DNA of 64,000 bases, taken from the NCBI RefSeq assembly GCF_003054325.1, contig NZ_QBKU01000004.1, positions 124,001 to 188,000 on the forward strand. Direction: 5' to 3'. Source of the DNA: Sulfitobacter mediterraneus. Its GTDB lineage: Bacteria; Pseudomonadota; Alphaproteobacteria; Rhodobacterales; Rhodobacteraceae. The first letter of the stretch is position 1. Every line of letters starts with the position of its first letter. The position numbers were made by a program, and so were the translations under genes. Positions 44,043-52,497 of the stretch are shown one piece after another. The notes under the pieces were generated by a model. It was not told the DNA's origin. It ran no database searches and saw only the letters and a program-made list of their open reading frames with translations.

Positions 44043-44888
44043 TCATACGGGCGCAGTGGGCCCTTTGCCGGTTCGCAGCCATTTCGGCTGGGTGATGGGA
44101 GCGCTAAAAAGGTAACCTTGTAAGCAGTCTACGCCCATTTCGGTTAACGTAGCGGCATCTTCTGCGTTCTCGACAAATTCGGCGATGGTCAGCATGTCAA
44201 AATGTCGCGCTATGGAAATCAGCGCCGCTGTGATGGCGCGGTTGTCCGGATTTTGAGAGATTCCCTGTATGAACTGGCCGTCCAGTTTCAGGATGTCGAA
44301 GTAGAAGTCTTTGAAATACCGGATCGCAGTAAAGCCCGCGCCGAAATCGTCCATAGCAAAGCAAACGCCATGCGGTTGCAGCTCATCCATAAAGTCAGAG
44401 ACAAGTTCGGGCACCAGCATGGCCGAGCTTTCGGTAATTTCAAGGATCAGCCGTTCCCCCAGCGTTTCATCCTGCCGTAAGGCACGGCGCAGCACCTGGT
44501 TCCAGGTTTTGTAGCCGATAGACCTCGCTGACATATTGATTGAAAGCCGCAAACCCGGATTTTGGCGCAGCGCATTGAGCCCCATGCGCAGGGCCTGCAC
44601 ATCAATCTCGCGGCCCAGCTCCATATCCTCGACCACGGGCATAAAATCGCGGGCGGGGATCACCCGGCCGGTTTCGTCGATGATCCGCATCAACCCTTCA
44701 TAAAAGGCGACCTTGCCGTGATTGCTGGCCCGCATAATCGGCTGGTAGGCCAGCAGCGTCTGTTTGTGCAGCAGCGCATCACGGACCATGGCAACGGTGT
44801 TTCTGTCCCTTTGGGCGAGGGCAAAATTCAACGGGCTTTCCGCCCCCGGTGTGATATCGCTGAAACGACGTTTGTGCCGGCTGCCCAC
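44043..44888 (-). CDS. EAL-domain protein (cyclic di-GMP phosphodiesterase family)
   Basis: A 281-residue soluble EAL-domain protein with a short N-terminal segment and no sensor or GGDEF domain. The signature motif reads YEGLMR (Glu-Gly-Leu in place of Glu-Ala-Leu). Other metal and catalytic positions look kept: LSINMSARS (Asn), ILEITESSA (Glu), AMDDFGAGF (Asp-Asp), ILKLDGQFI (Lys), AEFVENAED (Glu) and QGYLFSAP (Gln). It could hydrolyse cyclic di-GMP or act as a binding protein. It lies convergent to nothing and upstream of phbA on the same strand, with a 121-base gap. Confidence 0.9.
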   Translation of the reverse strand: MGSRHKRRFSDITPGAESPLNFALAQRDRNTVAMVRDALLHKQTLLAYQPIMRASNHGKVAFYEGLMRIIDETGRVIPARDFMPVVEDMELGREIDVQALRMGLNALRQNPGLRLSINMSARSIGYKTWNQVLRRALRQDETLGERLILEITESSAMLVPELVSDFMDELQPHGVCFAMDDFGAGFTAIRYFKDFYFDILKLDGQFIQGISQNPDNRAITAALISIARHFDMLTIAEFVENAEDAATLTEMGVDCLQGYLFSAPITQPKWLRTGKGPTAPV

Positions 44889-44988
44889 GATGATGTACTT
44901 TCCTCTGACCCGTGCCGACAGTGCAGGGCAAATGATAACGCGGGCTTAACAGGCCAATTTGCGAAGAATTGAGCGAAAGGCAGGATCT

Positions 44989-45558
44989 ATGGAACGTTGC
45001 GGCTGGGCTGGTCTGGAAGAGATCTACGTGAATTATCACGATACCGAATGGGGCGTGCCGGAGTATGACAGCCGCGCACTTTGGGAAAAGCTGATCCTGG
45101 ATGGGTTTCAGGCGGGGCTAAGCTGGATCACGATTCTGAAAAAGCGCGAGAATTTTCGCACTGCGTTTGAAGGGTTTGATCCACATGTGATTGCCGGCTG
45201 GGGCGAGGCGAAGGTGACCCGTCTGTTGGCTGATCCCGGCATCATCCGCCACCGCGGCAAGATCGAAGCGACAATCAACAACGCCCGCGCTTGGATTGAG
45301 TTGGAGGAGAAGGGCGGATTCGATACCTTCATGTGGCGATACGTGGACGGCACCCCCTTGCAGACCCGTTTTGCCACGCAGGCCGATGTGCCGCCGCAGA
45401 CCCCGCTTTCGGTGCAGGTGTCAAAAGACCTCAAGAAAGCGGGATTCAAGTTTTGTGGCCCGACGATTGTCTATGCCTGGATGGAGGCTTGCGGTCTGGT
45501 GAATGATCACATCGTGAGCTGCCACCGGCATGATGAATGCGCTGCAATGGCGCGGTAG
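44989..45558 (+). CDS. tag: DNA-3-methyladenine glycosylase I
   Basis: A 189-residue HhH glycosylase removing 3-methyladenine from DNA. The zinc ligands are visible as Cys 4 (MERCGW), a His in YHDTEWGVP, and the C-terminal SCHRHDEC. The substrate-binding segment is FQAGLSWITILKKRENFR. The start at 44989 is chosen so that MERCGW is the N-terminus, as in the family. An upstream in-frame ATG is less likely. Divergent from the EAL gene. Confidence 0.94.
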   Translation: MERCGWAGLEEIYVNYHDTEWGVPEYDSRALWEKLILDGFQAGLSWITILKKRENFRTAFEGFDPHVIAGWGEAKVTRLLADPGIIRHRGKIEATINNARAWIELEEKGGFDTFMWRYVDGTPLQTRFATQADVPPQTPLSVQVSKDLKKAGFKFCGPTIVYAWMEACGLVNDHIVSCHRHDECAAMAR

Positions 45559-45730
45559 GGGGAAAGGCGGGTGTGCGGACTTTGCCGCCGTTCAGTAACG
45601 CAAAACCAATGACGGCTATGGCGATTTCTATCCTAAATTGGCGCTCATAGGTGAGCGTACTACGTCTTCGATTTCTTGCCGTAGACTTTCCCTCTCCGTA
45701 GAGTAAGCAGATCATGAAACGGGAGCAAAC

Positions 45731-46357
45731 ATGCCATCGCCTGAAATCCTGATGACCTTCACTCTGGCCTGTGCATTGGTCATTGTTTCCCCAGGTCCGG
45801 ACAATATATTGGCGATTGGGCGCGGGTTAAGTCAGGGGAAGATAGCGGCATTGATTACAAGTGCTGCGGCGGCCACCGGTCTTTTGGTGCACGTTGCGGC
45901 TGCGACGCTTGGTCTGGCCGTCGTTATCCAAACCTCTCAAACGGCATTCTTCGTTGTAAAGCTGATCGGTGCGGGCTACCTGATCTGGCTTGGAGCCAGA
46001 GCCATTCTGTCCCGCAACTTGATCTCATTCAATGCAACAGATCGATTGCCTCTGCGGTCGATCTTCTGGACGGGGTTTCTCACAAATGTTCTGAACCCTA
46101 AGCCAGCCATTTTCATCCTCGCGTTCATCCCGCAGTTCATCAGCGCTGAAGGCCCCACCATGGGGCAACAAATGTTTGTTTTAGGCGCTTGGTTTGCGCT
46201 TATGGCGTTTGTGATTTTCGCAGTGCTTGGCTGTTCTGCTCACGTTGTCGCCGGTTGGTTTGAACGCAACCCAAGATCAGTGTTTGTACTGAATATCGGA
46301 GCAGGTCTTGCATTGGTCGGTGCAGGTGTTTCCGTCATCTCTATGGATCGAAATTAG
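45731..46357 (+). CDS. LysE/RhtB-family exporter in a lower-GC stretch
   Basis: A 208-residue polytopic membrane protein with the LysE N-terminus VSPGPDNILAIGRGL, the motif LTNVLNPKPAIFILAFIPQF and about six helices. It exports an unknown small solute. Codon use and base composition look poorer in GC than most genes of the window, and the convergent partner downstream has the same look, so both may have arrived by transfer. The 172 bases before it contain no gene I can support. Confidence 0.88.
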   Translation: MPSPEILMTFTLACALVIVSPGPDNILAIGRGLSQGKIAALITSAAAATGLLVHVAAATLGLAVVIQTSQTAFFVVKLIGAGYLIWLGARAILSRNLISFNATDRLPLRSIFWTGFLTNVLNPKPAIFILAFIPQFISAEGPTMGQQMFVLGAWFALMAFVIFAVLGCSAHVVAGWFERNPRSVFVLNIGAGLALVGAGVSVISMDRN

Positions 46358-46367
46358 CGGCGTGTTC

Positions 46368-47408
46368 CTATCGGGTGCGAAACGCGCGGATCATGTCGAT
46401 GAATGCTTCGACCCTTTGTTCATCTGTCGCCCATGAGGTCACCAAGCGCGTCACGGAATGAGCGTCGTCATAGGGTTCCCAGACATAGAATTCGAACGCT
46501 TGCCTGAGGTGATCAATCAAATCATTTGGTAAGATCGGGAAGATTTGGTTTGTCTCAGTTTCCGCAACAAAACTGTAACCTGCGTTGGCAATCCCACCTG
46601 ACAATCGTGCCGCCATGTCGTTTGAGTGTTTGGCCAGATCGAAGAACAATCCGTCTTTGAACAGTTCCCGAAATTGCAATCCAAGGATACGCCCTTTTGC
46701 GAGAAGAGCGCCGCGCTGTTTGATGTGAAAGTCAAAGTCATCTCGCAGTTCTGAGTTTGAGATCACAATAGCCTCACCCAGCAACGCGCCGACCTTGGTG
46801 CCACCAATCCAAAAGATATCGACCAATGACGCAATGTCTTCGAGGGACAAGTCATTCTTTTCGGCAGTCAGCGCCGCACCTAAGCGAGCGCCATCCAGCA
46901 GCAACAGCAATCCTTTTGTGCGGCATAAGTCTGAAATCGCTTGAAGTTCCGCCTTGGAATAAAGAGTTCCCACTTCCGTTGCGTTCGAGATGTAGACCAA
47001 CTTTGGCTTGGCCATGTGGGGATAATGCGCATTGGCATTCAGGGCTGATTGGATGTTTTCCGGCGTCAGTTTGCCGTTGTCGGGTGACACTGTGATGATC
47101 TTGTGGCCCGTTGCTTCGATTGCGCCGGTTTCCCGCACAACAATATGGCCTGATGCAGCCGCCACTACAGCTTCATGCGAACGCAAGCAGCTGGAGATTG
47201 AGAGTATGTTTGCCAACGTACCGCTTGCCACGAACCAAATATCCGGGTCCGCTTGGCCCATGTGATTGCGCAAAAGATCGCGCGTTTTCTGTGAGTACGC
47301 GTCGTCCCCGTAGGCAGTTTGCTGAACAAGATTAGTGTCCGCAAGTGCTGCCAAAATCCGGGCGTGCGCACCTTCGCTGTAGTCATCGAGAAAGCTGTAT
47401 TTTTCCAT
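46368..47408 (-). CDS. Threonine aldolase/beta-eliminating lyase family PLP enzyme
   Basis: A 346-residue fold-type I PLP enzyme. The aldolase N-terminus DDYSEGAHARILAAL, the cofactor region FVASGTLANILSI, LLLLLDGARLGAALTAE (Asp binding the pyridine nitrogen) and the PLP lysine in WIGGTKVGALLGEAIV are present. It is expected to cleave threonine-like beta-hydroxy amino acids to glycine and an aldehyde. It faces the LysE gene with a 10-base gap, and an amino acid enzyme next to an exporter is a sensible pair. GC is lower than the surroundings (24 of 60 in the row starting 46501). Confidence 0.9.
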   Translation of the reverse strand: MEKYSFLDDYSEGAHARILAALADTNLVQQTAYGDDAYSQKTRDLLRNHMGQADPDIWFVASGTLANILSISSCLRSHEAVVAAASGHIVVRETGAIEATGHKIITVSPDNGKLTPENIQSALNANAHYPHMAKPKLVYISNATEVGTLYSKAELQAISDLCRTKGLLLLLDGARLGAALTAEKNDLSLEDIASLVDIFWIGGTKVGALLGEAIVISNSELRDDFDFHIKQRGALLAKGRILGLQFRELFKDGLFFDLAKHSNDMAARLSGGIANAGYSFVAETETNQIFPILPNDLIDHLRQAFEFYVWEPYDDAHSVTRLVTSWATDEQRVEAFIDMIRAFRTR

Positions 47409-47718
47409 GTCACTTGTCTGGTTTATTGAGGCTGGCCTTGCAAGCCGTCTTAATTCTGTGAAGTGGCATCTCGGATGTCTCCGAGGGATATGCTGAGCAA
47501 CTGAACAAAGTTCGGTCGGGGTTGTTGGCCGTTACTGGCACCAATGTGTCTAAGCTTCAAAGCCGACGTTCGTTCCTTGCGCAGCATTGGTGGAAATGGG
47601 CTCAAAGCTAACCTTGACCTGTCAATTTATCGCGGTGCGGCCAGCCTTCTCGGCTTGACCTAATAAAAGGTGCTAACCTGAAAACCTCTTCCTTTCCTCC
47701 GCCAACCCCATTCCCGTG
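47409..47718. other. Intergenic stretch without a supported gene
   Basis: About 310 bases between the aldolase gene and the rpsD promoter. I see no gene. It holds a near-repeat, TCAAAGCCGAC (47557-47567) and TCAAAGCTAAC (47602-47612), 45 bases apart, flanking a CG-rich piece. The stretch could be a degraded repeat at the edge of the lower-GC segment. Confidence 0.5.
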
Positions 47719-47746
47719 TTGACTCTGTCCCGATCCCCCGTATAAG
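47719..47746 (+). promoter_or_regulatory. Promoter of rpsD
   Basis: TTGACT (47719-47724) and TATAAG (47741-47746) are separated by 16 bases, close to the sigma-70 consensus and the best promoter seen in the window. Transcription should start near 47753, leaving a leader of about 145 bases before rpsD. Confidence 0.75.
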
Positions 47747-47769
47747 CGCGGCTTCATTGGTGTTGGTGG

Positions 47770-47796
47770 CCCCCGCGAGGGGATGCCTGTCGGGGG
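47770..47796 (+). other. Alternative hairpins in the rpsD leader
   Basis: CCCCCG at 47770-47775 can pair with CGGGGG at 47791-47796. The CCCC at 47771-47774 can instead pair with the GGGG at 47779-47782. The two pairings exclude each other and the nearer one covers the GAGGGG just before a possible upstream start codon at 47783. Confidence 0.45.
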
Positions 47797-47902
47797 AAAC
47801 CCAAAGGACAACGCCCTTCACGCGTTTATCATCCCGAAAAGTGGGAACCGGTTTTCGGACAAGATGATGATGCACTATAAAAAAGAAGGAAAACAGCCGT
47901 GA
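47783..47902 (+). CDS. Possible 39-codon upstream frame overlapping rpsD
   Basis: An ATG at 47783 opens a frame of 39 codons ([15 protein letters not shown] at the start, KKEGKQP at the end) whose TGA at 47900-47902 overlaps the rpsD GTG by the GTGA arrangement. It lies wholly within the predicted rpsD leader, and its middle is the palindromic repeat read as [20 protein letters not shown] abuts the ATG, which is too close for efficient initiation, so translation is doubtful. Confidence 0.3.
   Translation: MPVGGNPKDNALHAFIIPKSGNRFSDKMMMHYKKEGKQP
47834..47858. repeat. Palindromic element of alphaproteobacterial type
   Basis: CCGAAAA (47834-47840) and TTTTCGG (47852-47858) flank GTGGGAACCGG. 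From memory this GAAAAGTGGGAACCGG-type palindrome is a widespread dispersed element in Rhizobiales and relatives. Here it lies 41 bases before the rpsD start, inside the leader. Confidence 0.6.
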
Positions 47903-48519
47903 CCAAACGCACCGCTGCCAAGCACAAGCTCGACCGCCGCATGGGCGAAAACATCTGGGGCCGTCCAAAATCCCCAGTGAACCGCCGCGAATATGGCCCC
48001 GGCCAGCACGGTCAGCGCCGTAAAGGCAAACTTTCCGACTTCGGTATCCAGCTGCGCGCTAAGCAGAAGCTCAAGGGCTACTATGGCGACCTGACCGAAA
48101 AGCAATTCCGCCGCATCTACGGTGAAGCTGAGCGGGTAAAAGGCGACACAGGTGAAAACCTCATCGGTCTGCTGGAGCGCCGCCTGGACGCGGTTGTGTA
48201 CCGCGCCAAGTTCGTTGCAACCGTATTTGCTGCACGCCAGTTCGTGAACCACGGCCACGTCCGTGTGAACGGCAAAAAAGTGAACATTCCTTCTTACCGC
48301 GTAAAAGAAGGTGACGTGATCGAAGTGCGTGATCGTTCCAAGCAGATGGTTGCCCTGCTCGAAGCCACTCAGCTGGCCGAGCGTGACGTTCCTGACTATC
48401 TTGAGGTTGATCATTCCAAGATGACCGCGACATTCGTGCGCACCCCTGCGTTGGGCGATGTGCCGTATCCGGTCATGATGGAACCAAACCTCGTCGTGGA
48501 ATTCTACGCGAAGAACTAA
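47899..48519 (+). CDS. rpsD: 30S ribosomal protein S4
   Basis: A 206-residue primary 16S rRNA-binding protein that starts 30S assembly. The N-terminus ([20 protein letters not shown]), the [13 protein letters not shown] segment and the S4 RNA-binding domain ([40 protein letters not shown]) are complete. Translation starts at GTG, with AAGGA 9 bases upstream. It is a single-gene unit with its own promoter and terminator. S4 represses its own messenger in other bacteria, which may be the job of the leader structures. Confidence 0.97.
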   Translation: MTKRTAAKHKLDRRMGENIWGRPKSPVNRREYGPGQHGQRRKGKLSDFGIQLRAKQKLKGYYGDLTEKQFRRIYGEAERVKGDTGENLIGLLERRLDAVVYRAKFVATVFAARQFVNHGHVRVNGKKVNIPSYRVKEGDVIEVRDRSKQMVALLEATQLAERDVPDYLEVDHSKMTATFVRTPALGDVPYPVMMEPNLVVEFYAKN

Positions 48520-48548
48520 TCTTCGCCATTCATTCCAAGCCAATTCAG

Positions 48549-48585
48549 GGCCGCGACGGGAAACCGCCGCGGCCTTTCTCGTTTT
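48549..48585 (+). terminator. Terminator of rpsD
   Basis: GGCCGCGACGG (48549-48559) pairs with CCGCCGCGGCC (48564-48574) with one mismatch around a GAAA loop, followed by TTTCTCGTTTT. Confidence 0.85.
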
Positions 48586-48645
48586 GGCTGGCCGCAGCTT
48601 CTCATGGCCGTTACAACCCTCGCGATGGGGGAAGGAAGACAGCAG

Positions 48646-49728
48646 ATGACCAAGATCAAACCGCAACCCGGCATCATGGAGATCGCGCTTTATCAAGGTG
48701 GGGCAAGCCAATTGCCCGGCCACAATGATGTGCTCAAACTCAGCTCCAATGAAAACCCGCTTGGCCCGCCGCCCTCGGCGATGGAAGCCGTGGCAGAGGC
48801 GGCGGCGCAGTTGCATCGCTATCCTCCCACAGATCACGCCGAATTGCGCGCGGCCATTGCGGACCTCTGGTCGCTTGACCCCGAACGGATCCTTTGCGGT
48901 GTTGGTTCTGACGAAGTGTTGCAGATCGTCATTCAGGCCTATGCCGGCGTGGGCGATGAGATCATCTTTACCGAACATGGCTTTTCCATGTATCCGATCC
49001 TGACCCATATGGCAGGCGCTACACCTGTCTGCGTGCCTGAGAAGGACCGTGTTGTGGATGTGGATACGGTATTGGCAGCCGTGACGGATAAGACCCGTCT
49101 GGTTCTGATCACCAACCCCGGCAACCCTACCGGCACAGTCTTGCCCGAAGGAGAGCTGGAGCGGCTGGCGGATGCCTTGCCTGCGGATGTGATTTTGGTG
49201 ATCGACGGGGCCTATACCGAATACGCCGAAGGCTTTGATGGCGGGGCTGCCTTGGCGCAATCGCGGCCCAACGTCTTGATGACACGCACCTTTTCCAAGG
49301 TCTATGGATTGGGCGGGTTGCGCATCGGTTGGGGCTATGGCCCGCAAGAGATGATCGACGTGATGCGGCGCATTCGTCAGCCCTTCAATCTGTCCGGTGT
49401 GCAACTTGCCGCAGCGGAGGCCGCTGCGAAAGATCGCGACTGGCTCCGGACATGCGTGGATCTGAACGCAGAGCAACGGTCGCGGTTGACGGGCGCAGTG
49501 CGGCAACTGGGGTTGGCCTGCGATGACAGTTCGGCCAATTTTGTTCTGGTCCGTTGCGCGGACGCGGCGGAGGCGGATGCGGCGGATCAGGCCTTCAAGG
49601 CGGCGGGCATTCTGATCCGCCGCGTGCCCGGCTATGGCTTTCCCGAAGGCTTGCGGATCACCGTCGGTGACGCCCAACAAACGGATCGCGTCATCGCGGC
49701 TTTGGCGAATTGGAGAACGACAGGGTGA
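48646..49728 (+). CDS. hisC: Histidinol-phosphate/aromatic aminotransferase
   Basis: A 360-residue PLP aminotransferase. It starts MTKIKPQPGIMEIALYQGG, with LSSNENPLGPPPSAM, the ITNPGNPTGTVL segment, DGAYTEYAEGF and the PLP lysine in TFSKVYGLGGLRIGWGYG. HisC enzymes act in histidine synthesis and often also on aromatic keto acids. Being joined to tyrA by a GTGA overlap argues for a role in tyrosine/phenylalanine synthesis too. The start is preceded by GGAAGGAAG about 9 bases upstream. Confidence 0.94.
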   Translation: MTKIKPQPGIMEIALYQGGASQLPGHNDVLKLSSNENPLGPPPSAMEAVAEAAAQLHRYPPTDHAELRAAIADLWSLDPERILCGVGSDEVLQIVIQAYAGVGDEIIFTEHGFSMYPILTHMAGATPVCVPEKDRVVDVDTVLAAVTDKTRLVLITNPGNPTGTVLPEGELERLADALPADVILVIDGAYTEYAEGFDGGAALAQSRPNVLMTRTFSKVYGLGGLRIGWGYGPQEMIDVMRRIRQPFNLSGVQLAAAEAAAKDRDWLRTCVDLNAEQRSRLTGAVRQLGLACDDSSANFVLVRCADAAEADAADQAFKAAGILIRRVPGYGFPEGLRITVGDAQQTDRVIAALANWRTTG

Positions 49729-50648
49729 GTGCGCAAGTATATGAAAAGGTTGCCCTGATCGGGCTTGGGTTGATTGCCTCTTCGATGTTTTGGGGGATGA
49801 AACGCGGCGGGCTGGCAGGATCAGTATCCGGTTATGCGCGGTCCGCTGAGACCCGCGATATCGCCCGCGAGATTGGCCTGTGCGATACCGTGTGCGATAA
49901 CCTGTCCGAAGTTGTTGAAGACGCCGATCTGGTTGTGCTTTGTGTGCCGGTCGGGGTTATGGGCGCCGTTGCTGCCGAAATCGCGCCATTGCTGAAACCC
50001 GGTGCCACGGTCACGGATGTTGGATCGGTCAAGGCGGACGTGATTGCGCAGGTTGGCCCTGAGTTGCCTGACAACGTGCATTTCATTCCTGCGCATCCTT
50101 TGGCGGGCACTGAACATTCCGGCCCACGGTCAGGGTTTGCGGAACTTTTTGACAACCGCTGGTGCCTGTTGGTGCCGGTTGAGGGGACTGACCCAGATGC
50201 CACGGCGGAGTTGCGCCGGTTTTGGGAGGGGTTGGGTTCAAACGTTGATGAAATGGATGCTGAACACCATGATCTGGTTCTGGCCGTCACCTCTCATGCG
50301 CCGCACCTGATTGCTTACACGATGGTCGGCGTCGCAGACGATTTGCGCCGGGTGACTGACAGCGAAGTAATAAAATATTCAGCAGCAGGGTTTAGGGATT
50401 TTACCCGGATCGCAGCGAGCGACCCGACGATGTGGCGGGATGTGTTTTTGACCAACAAAGACGCAACCCTCGAAATCCTCGGGCGCTTTACCGAAGAGCT
50501 TTTTGCGCTGCAACGGGCGATCCGCCAAGGTGATGGTGATCACCTGTTTGACTATTTCACCCGCACCCGTGCCATCAGGCGCGGGATTATTGAGGCGGGG
50601 CAGGATACGGATGCGCCGGACTTTGGGCGCGGTGCTAGGGGAAAATAA
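49725..50648 (+). CDS. tyrA: Prephenate/arogenate dehydrogenase
   Basis: A 307-residue dehydrogenase oxidatively decarboxylating prephenate or arogenate in tyrosine synthesis. The NAD loop VALIGLGLIASSMFWG, FIPAHPLAGTEHSGP, and the catalytic-site segment TSHAPHLIAYTMVG are typical. The GTG start inside the hisC stop codon (GTGA) is preferred over a TTG five codons earlier. No chorismate mutase or ACT domain is fused. Confidence 0.93.
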   Translation: MSAQVYEKVALIGLGLIASSMFWGMKRGGLAGSVSGYARSAETRDIAREIGLCDTVCDNLSEVVEDADLVVLCVPVGVMGAVAAEIAPLLKPGATVTDVGSVKADVIAQVGPELPDNVHFIPAHPLAGTEHSGPRSGFAELFDNRWCLLVPVEGTDPDATAELRRFWEGLGSNVDEMDAEHHDLVLAVTSHAPHLIAYTMVGVADDLRRVTDSEVIKYSAAGFRDFTRIAASDPTMWRDVFLTNKDATLEILGRFTEELFALQRAIRQGDGDHLFDYFTRTRAIRRGIIEAGQDTDAPDFGRGARGK

Positions 50649-51424
50649 TGCGTTTGCTTGTGCTGGCTTTGGTGATGATCGGACAGGCCTGTTGGGCCGC
50701 AGGGCCGGAAAACTCCAAAAGGCCGGTGCAACGCGGCGGTGATGTTTATCCTGCGGCAATGGCAGTGGGCAGCGCGGCTGCAGCTACTGCGAGTCATGAA
50801 AAACTGATGCTGGACAATGGATTGTCTTCGTCGATGAGGCCGTTGTTTCGCCCCGCACGGGTTGAGAAAAACGCCCGTCAGAAGAAGCGACTTCTTAAAA
50901 AGGGGGCCGTGTGCGGCGATCTGGCCATTCAGGGCGAAGAGATTGGCCGGGTCAAGGCAAAGCTTAAGGGCTGCGGGGTTGAACGGGCCGTGCGCGTGCG
51001 GTCGGTTTCCGGTGTGCGGTTGAGCCAGACGTCTGTCATGGATTGCCGGACCGCTGGTGCGTTGAAAAAATGGTTGGATCGTACGGCAAAGCCCGCGCTG
51101 TCCCGCAAGGGTGGCGGTTTGACCGGTCTTAAGGTGGCGGCGCATTACGCTTGCCGGACCCGCAACAATAAGAAAGATGCAAAGATATCGGAGCATGGCA
51201 AAGGCCGGGCGATTGATATCTCGGCGTTCCGGTTGCGCAATGGATCGGAAATCACCGTGCTGCACGGCTGGAACAATCGCGGCACAAAGAAAGCGCTGCG
51301 CAAAATGCATCGCGGCGCCTGTGGGCCGTTCAAAACAGTTCTAGGCCCGCAAGCGGATCGCTATCACCGTGATCATTTTCATTTCGACACCGCAATTTAT
51401 CGCGGCGGCAACTACTGCCGCTGA
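50648..51424 (+). CDS. Extensin-family (D,D-peptidase-like) secreted protein
   Basis: A 258-residue exported protein with a signal peptide (residues 1-18, ending CWA) and a C-terminal extensin-like domain. The zinc-type motif reads SEHGKGRAIDISAF and the second one is RYHRDHFHFDTA, the pattern of D-Ala-D-Ala carboxypeptidase-like folds. It probably works on peptidoglycan in the periplasm. It starts inside the tyrA stop (TAATG), a curious operon partner. It meets the DUF2125 gene end to end with no gap. Confidence 0.88.
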   Translation: MRLLVLALVMIGQACWAAGPENSKRPVQRGGDVYPAAMAVGSAAAATASHEKLMLDNGLSSSMRPLFRPARVEKNARQKKRLLKKGAVCGDLAIQGEEIGRVKAKLKGCGVERAVRVRSVSGVRLSQTSVMDCRTAGALKKWLDRTAKPALSRKGGGLTGLKVAAHYACRTRNNKKDAKISEHGKGRAIDISAFRLRNGSEITVLHGWNNRGTKKALRKMHRGACGPFKTVLGPQADRYHRDHFHFDTAIYRGGNYCR

Positions 51425-52429
51425 TCAGCGCAGCACAATGCGCGGCGCAGGCCCAAGGCGGATCGGCCCCAGATACATCTCGCCTGCCGCGAACCGCAGA
51501 CTGAGATCGAGACGGGTTGGATCACCACCCATATTGGCCAAGGCGCCCAGCATCGCTTGGGCCTGCGGGCGGATGTTGGCGGGCAAGGCGCCACCCGCCA
51601 CGGCCAGCTCCAACAACTCTGTCCAATTTTCGACCAATAGGTTCGCGGCCCCTTCAGGGATGCCCATATCGTCCACAATCAAATCGCCATTTGCGACCAA
51701 CCGGATTGGCCCCCAGCTTGCTTTGGCGTCTTGCAATGTGATGCGGCGCGGTTGGGGGCGTTGGTCTTCGACGGCGCGGCGGTCCCATGGACGGTCAAAC
51801 GTCACTGCTAGGTCTGCGGAAAAATGTTCGAAGCTTAGTGGCCAATCGGAGGGCACAGAAAGCAGCGTCCGCAATTGTTCGCCCGGACGCAGGTTGGTGA
51901 TTTGCAGATCAAATTGATACTTCTCGATAACTGCGGGGTTTTGCGCAACTTGCATGGCCCAATCATCCCCGGCCAGAGCGTTGCCCTGCCGCGTGTTCCA
52001 TTGCCATGCACCGCCGCGCGTTTGCATGTGGTCTAGCTGCAAAGACGCCCCTGGGTGAAGATGCAACCGAGCCGTGCCATTTTGCACCCGAAACAGATGC
52101 GTGATGGCGGCTATGTCCAGTTCAATCGGGGAGCTTGGCAAAGCCAAAGTGACATACCCCGGCCAATAGGCTGGCGCGGAGACCGTGGCGCTGTCCAACC
52201 GAAGCGCCACGCCCTTTTCGGGATCAGCGAGTGACAGATCCGTGATTTGGGTTTGAAACTTGGACGGAAATCCTTTGGTTGCGATTGGCTGCACCTGTGC
52301 CTGCCAGCCTTCACCGCGACGGGCCGCGAGCCAGCCGTCTGCACCGCGATCAATAAACGTAGCGGCCAACCACCACCAACCGCTCCAAATCACCGCCAAA
52401 AGGATCAGCAACCGGATCATTATGTGCAT
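51425..52429 (-). CDS. DUF2125-family exported protein
   Basis: A 334-residue protein with an N-terminal helix (MHIMIRLLILLAVIWSGWWW) serving as signal or anchor, then a long beta-rich periplasmic domain (PSKFQTQITDLSLADPEKG, DADG-free, with many amphipathic strands). DUF2125 proteins are alphaproteobacterial and resemble AsmA-like envelope proteins; their role is unknown. The ATG at 52429 is chosen because AAAGGGGG lies 8 bases upstream. Divergent from chaC. Confidence 0.82.
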   Translation of the reverse strand: MHIMIRLLILLAVIWSGWWWLAATFIDRGADGWLAARRGEGWQAQVQPIATKGFPSKFQTQITDLSLADPEKGVALRLDSATVSAPAYWPGYVTLALPSSPIELDIAAITHLFRVQNGTARLHLHPGASLQLDHMQTRGGAWQWNTRQGNALAGDDWAMQVAQNPAVIEKYQFDLQITNLRPGEQLRTLLSVPSDWPLSFEHFSADLAVTFDRPWDRRAVEDQRPQPRRITLQDAKASWGPIRLVANGDLIVDDMGIPEGAANLLVENWTELLELAVAGGALPANIRPQAQAMLGALANMGGDPTRLDLSLRFAAGEMYLGPIRLGPAPRIVLR

Positions 52430-52497
52430 TGCTGAAACCCCCTTTAATTCTGCCGCTATATGCGGTTTACCCAAGGCAAATAGAAAGGACCAGCGTG

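Noticed and set aside
42728..44095. A 455-codon open frame on the plus strand
   Set aside because: Antisense to phbA; no domain.
5800..46357. Three LysE-family exporters as a gene cluster
   Set aside because: They are far apart in unrelated operons at 5.8, 11.7 and 45.7 kb, and their sequences differ clearly.
47875..49680. A 601-codon open frame on the minus strand
   Set aside because: It lies antisense across rpsD and hisC, both certain genes, and its composition (His/Arg-rich) is that of a shadow.
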